Source: Gammaproteobacteria bacterium (GTDB lineage Bacteria > Pseudomonadota > Gammaproteobacteria > Pseudomonadales > Azotimanducaceae_A). From it: 13,453 bases of DNA. Below the pieces are notes generated by a model that ran no database searches, was not told the DNA's origin, and saw nothing but the letters and a program-made list of their open reading frames with translations. Shown here piece after piece: positions 13,422 through 13,453 of the stretch (position 1 is the first letter of the stretch; each line of letters begins with the position of its first letter). The stretch lies in the NCBI GenBank assembly GCA_012960755.1, contig DUAT01000159.1:1-13453 (forward strand), in the 5' to 3' direction. The translations under genes were made by a program, and so were the position numbers.

Positions 13422-13453
13422 GACAAATAAAACACATTTTTCGAAAAACGGTC

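Overview
The window looks like an accessory region of a moderate-GC Gram-negative bacterium, probably a gammaproteobacterium. The grounds are a GlpQ-type secreted phosphodiesterase with a Sec signal peptide, a REP/MITE-like palindrome of the kind common in that class, and toxin-antitoxin and IS remnants. The lineage is an inference; no marker gene is present.

Layout: 1-820 holds debris, namely the tail of a BrnA/CopG-type antitoxin and an IS6-family transposase broken by two frameshifts. 1127-8415 is a catabolic cluster: a class III CoA-transferase (+), a TetR regulator (+), a small amidohydrolase-fold protein (-), then a tight operon of acyl-CoA dehydrogenase, a second amidohydrolase and a second class III CoA-transferase (+). 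8871-9605 (-) is a dienelactone hydrolase-family enzyme. A 74-bp palindrome separates it from a secreted glycerophosphodiester phosphodiesterase (9905-10891, +). 10920-11235 (-) is a HicB-type antitoxin with an apparent frameshift behind its start. 11236-12111 is essentially gene-free but carries three copies of a roughly 20-bp motif. 12112-13215 is best read as one gene with an in-frame TGA decoded as selenocysteine. The right edge has a decayed IS110-family transposase fragment.

The catabolic cluster appears to form one regulon. Three 23-bp sites with the same layout (8-bp inverted half-sites, consensus TTARTGTA and TACAWTAW, around a 7-bp spacer) lie upstream of the first CoA-transferase, the minus-strand amidohydrolase and the acyl-CoA dehydrogenase operon. 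Each overlaps a candidate promoter, and the TetR protein encoded in the cluster is the obvious candidate ligand. The enzymes suggest that an unknown carboxylic acid is activated by CoA transfer, then oxidised, then hydrolysed or decarboxylated. The substrate cannot be read from sequence.

The most notable item is 12112-13215. A conventional gene call would give two fragments. Read through the TGA at 12472, the frame gives a peroxiredoxin-like active site YYRGLW-Sec-PPC (a UxxC motif), followed by a bacterial SECIS-like hairpin whose loop starts 16 nt after the TGA and has G at its second position. The protein would also have an unrecognised N-terminal domain and a C-terminal membrane segment.
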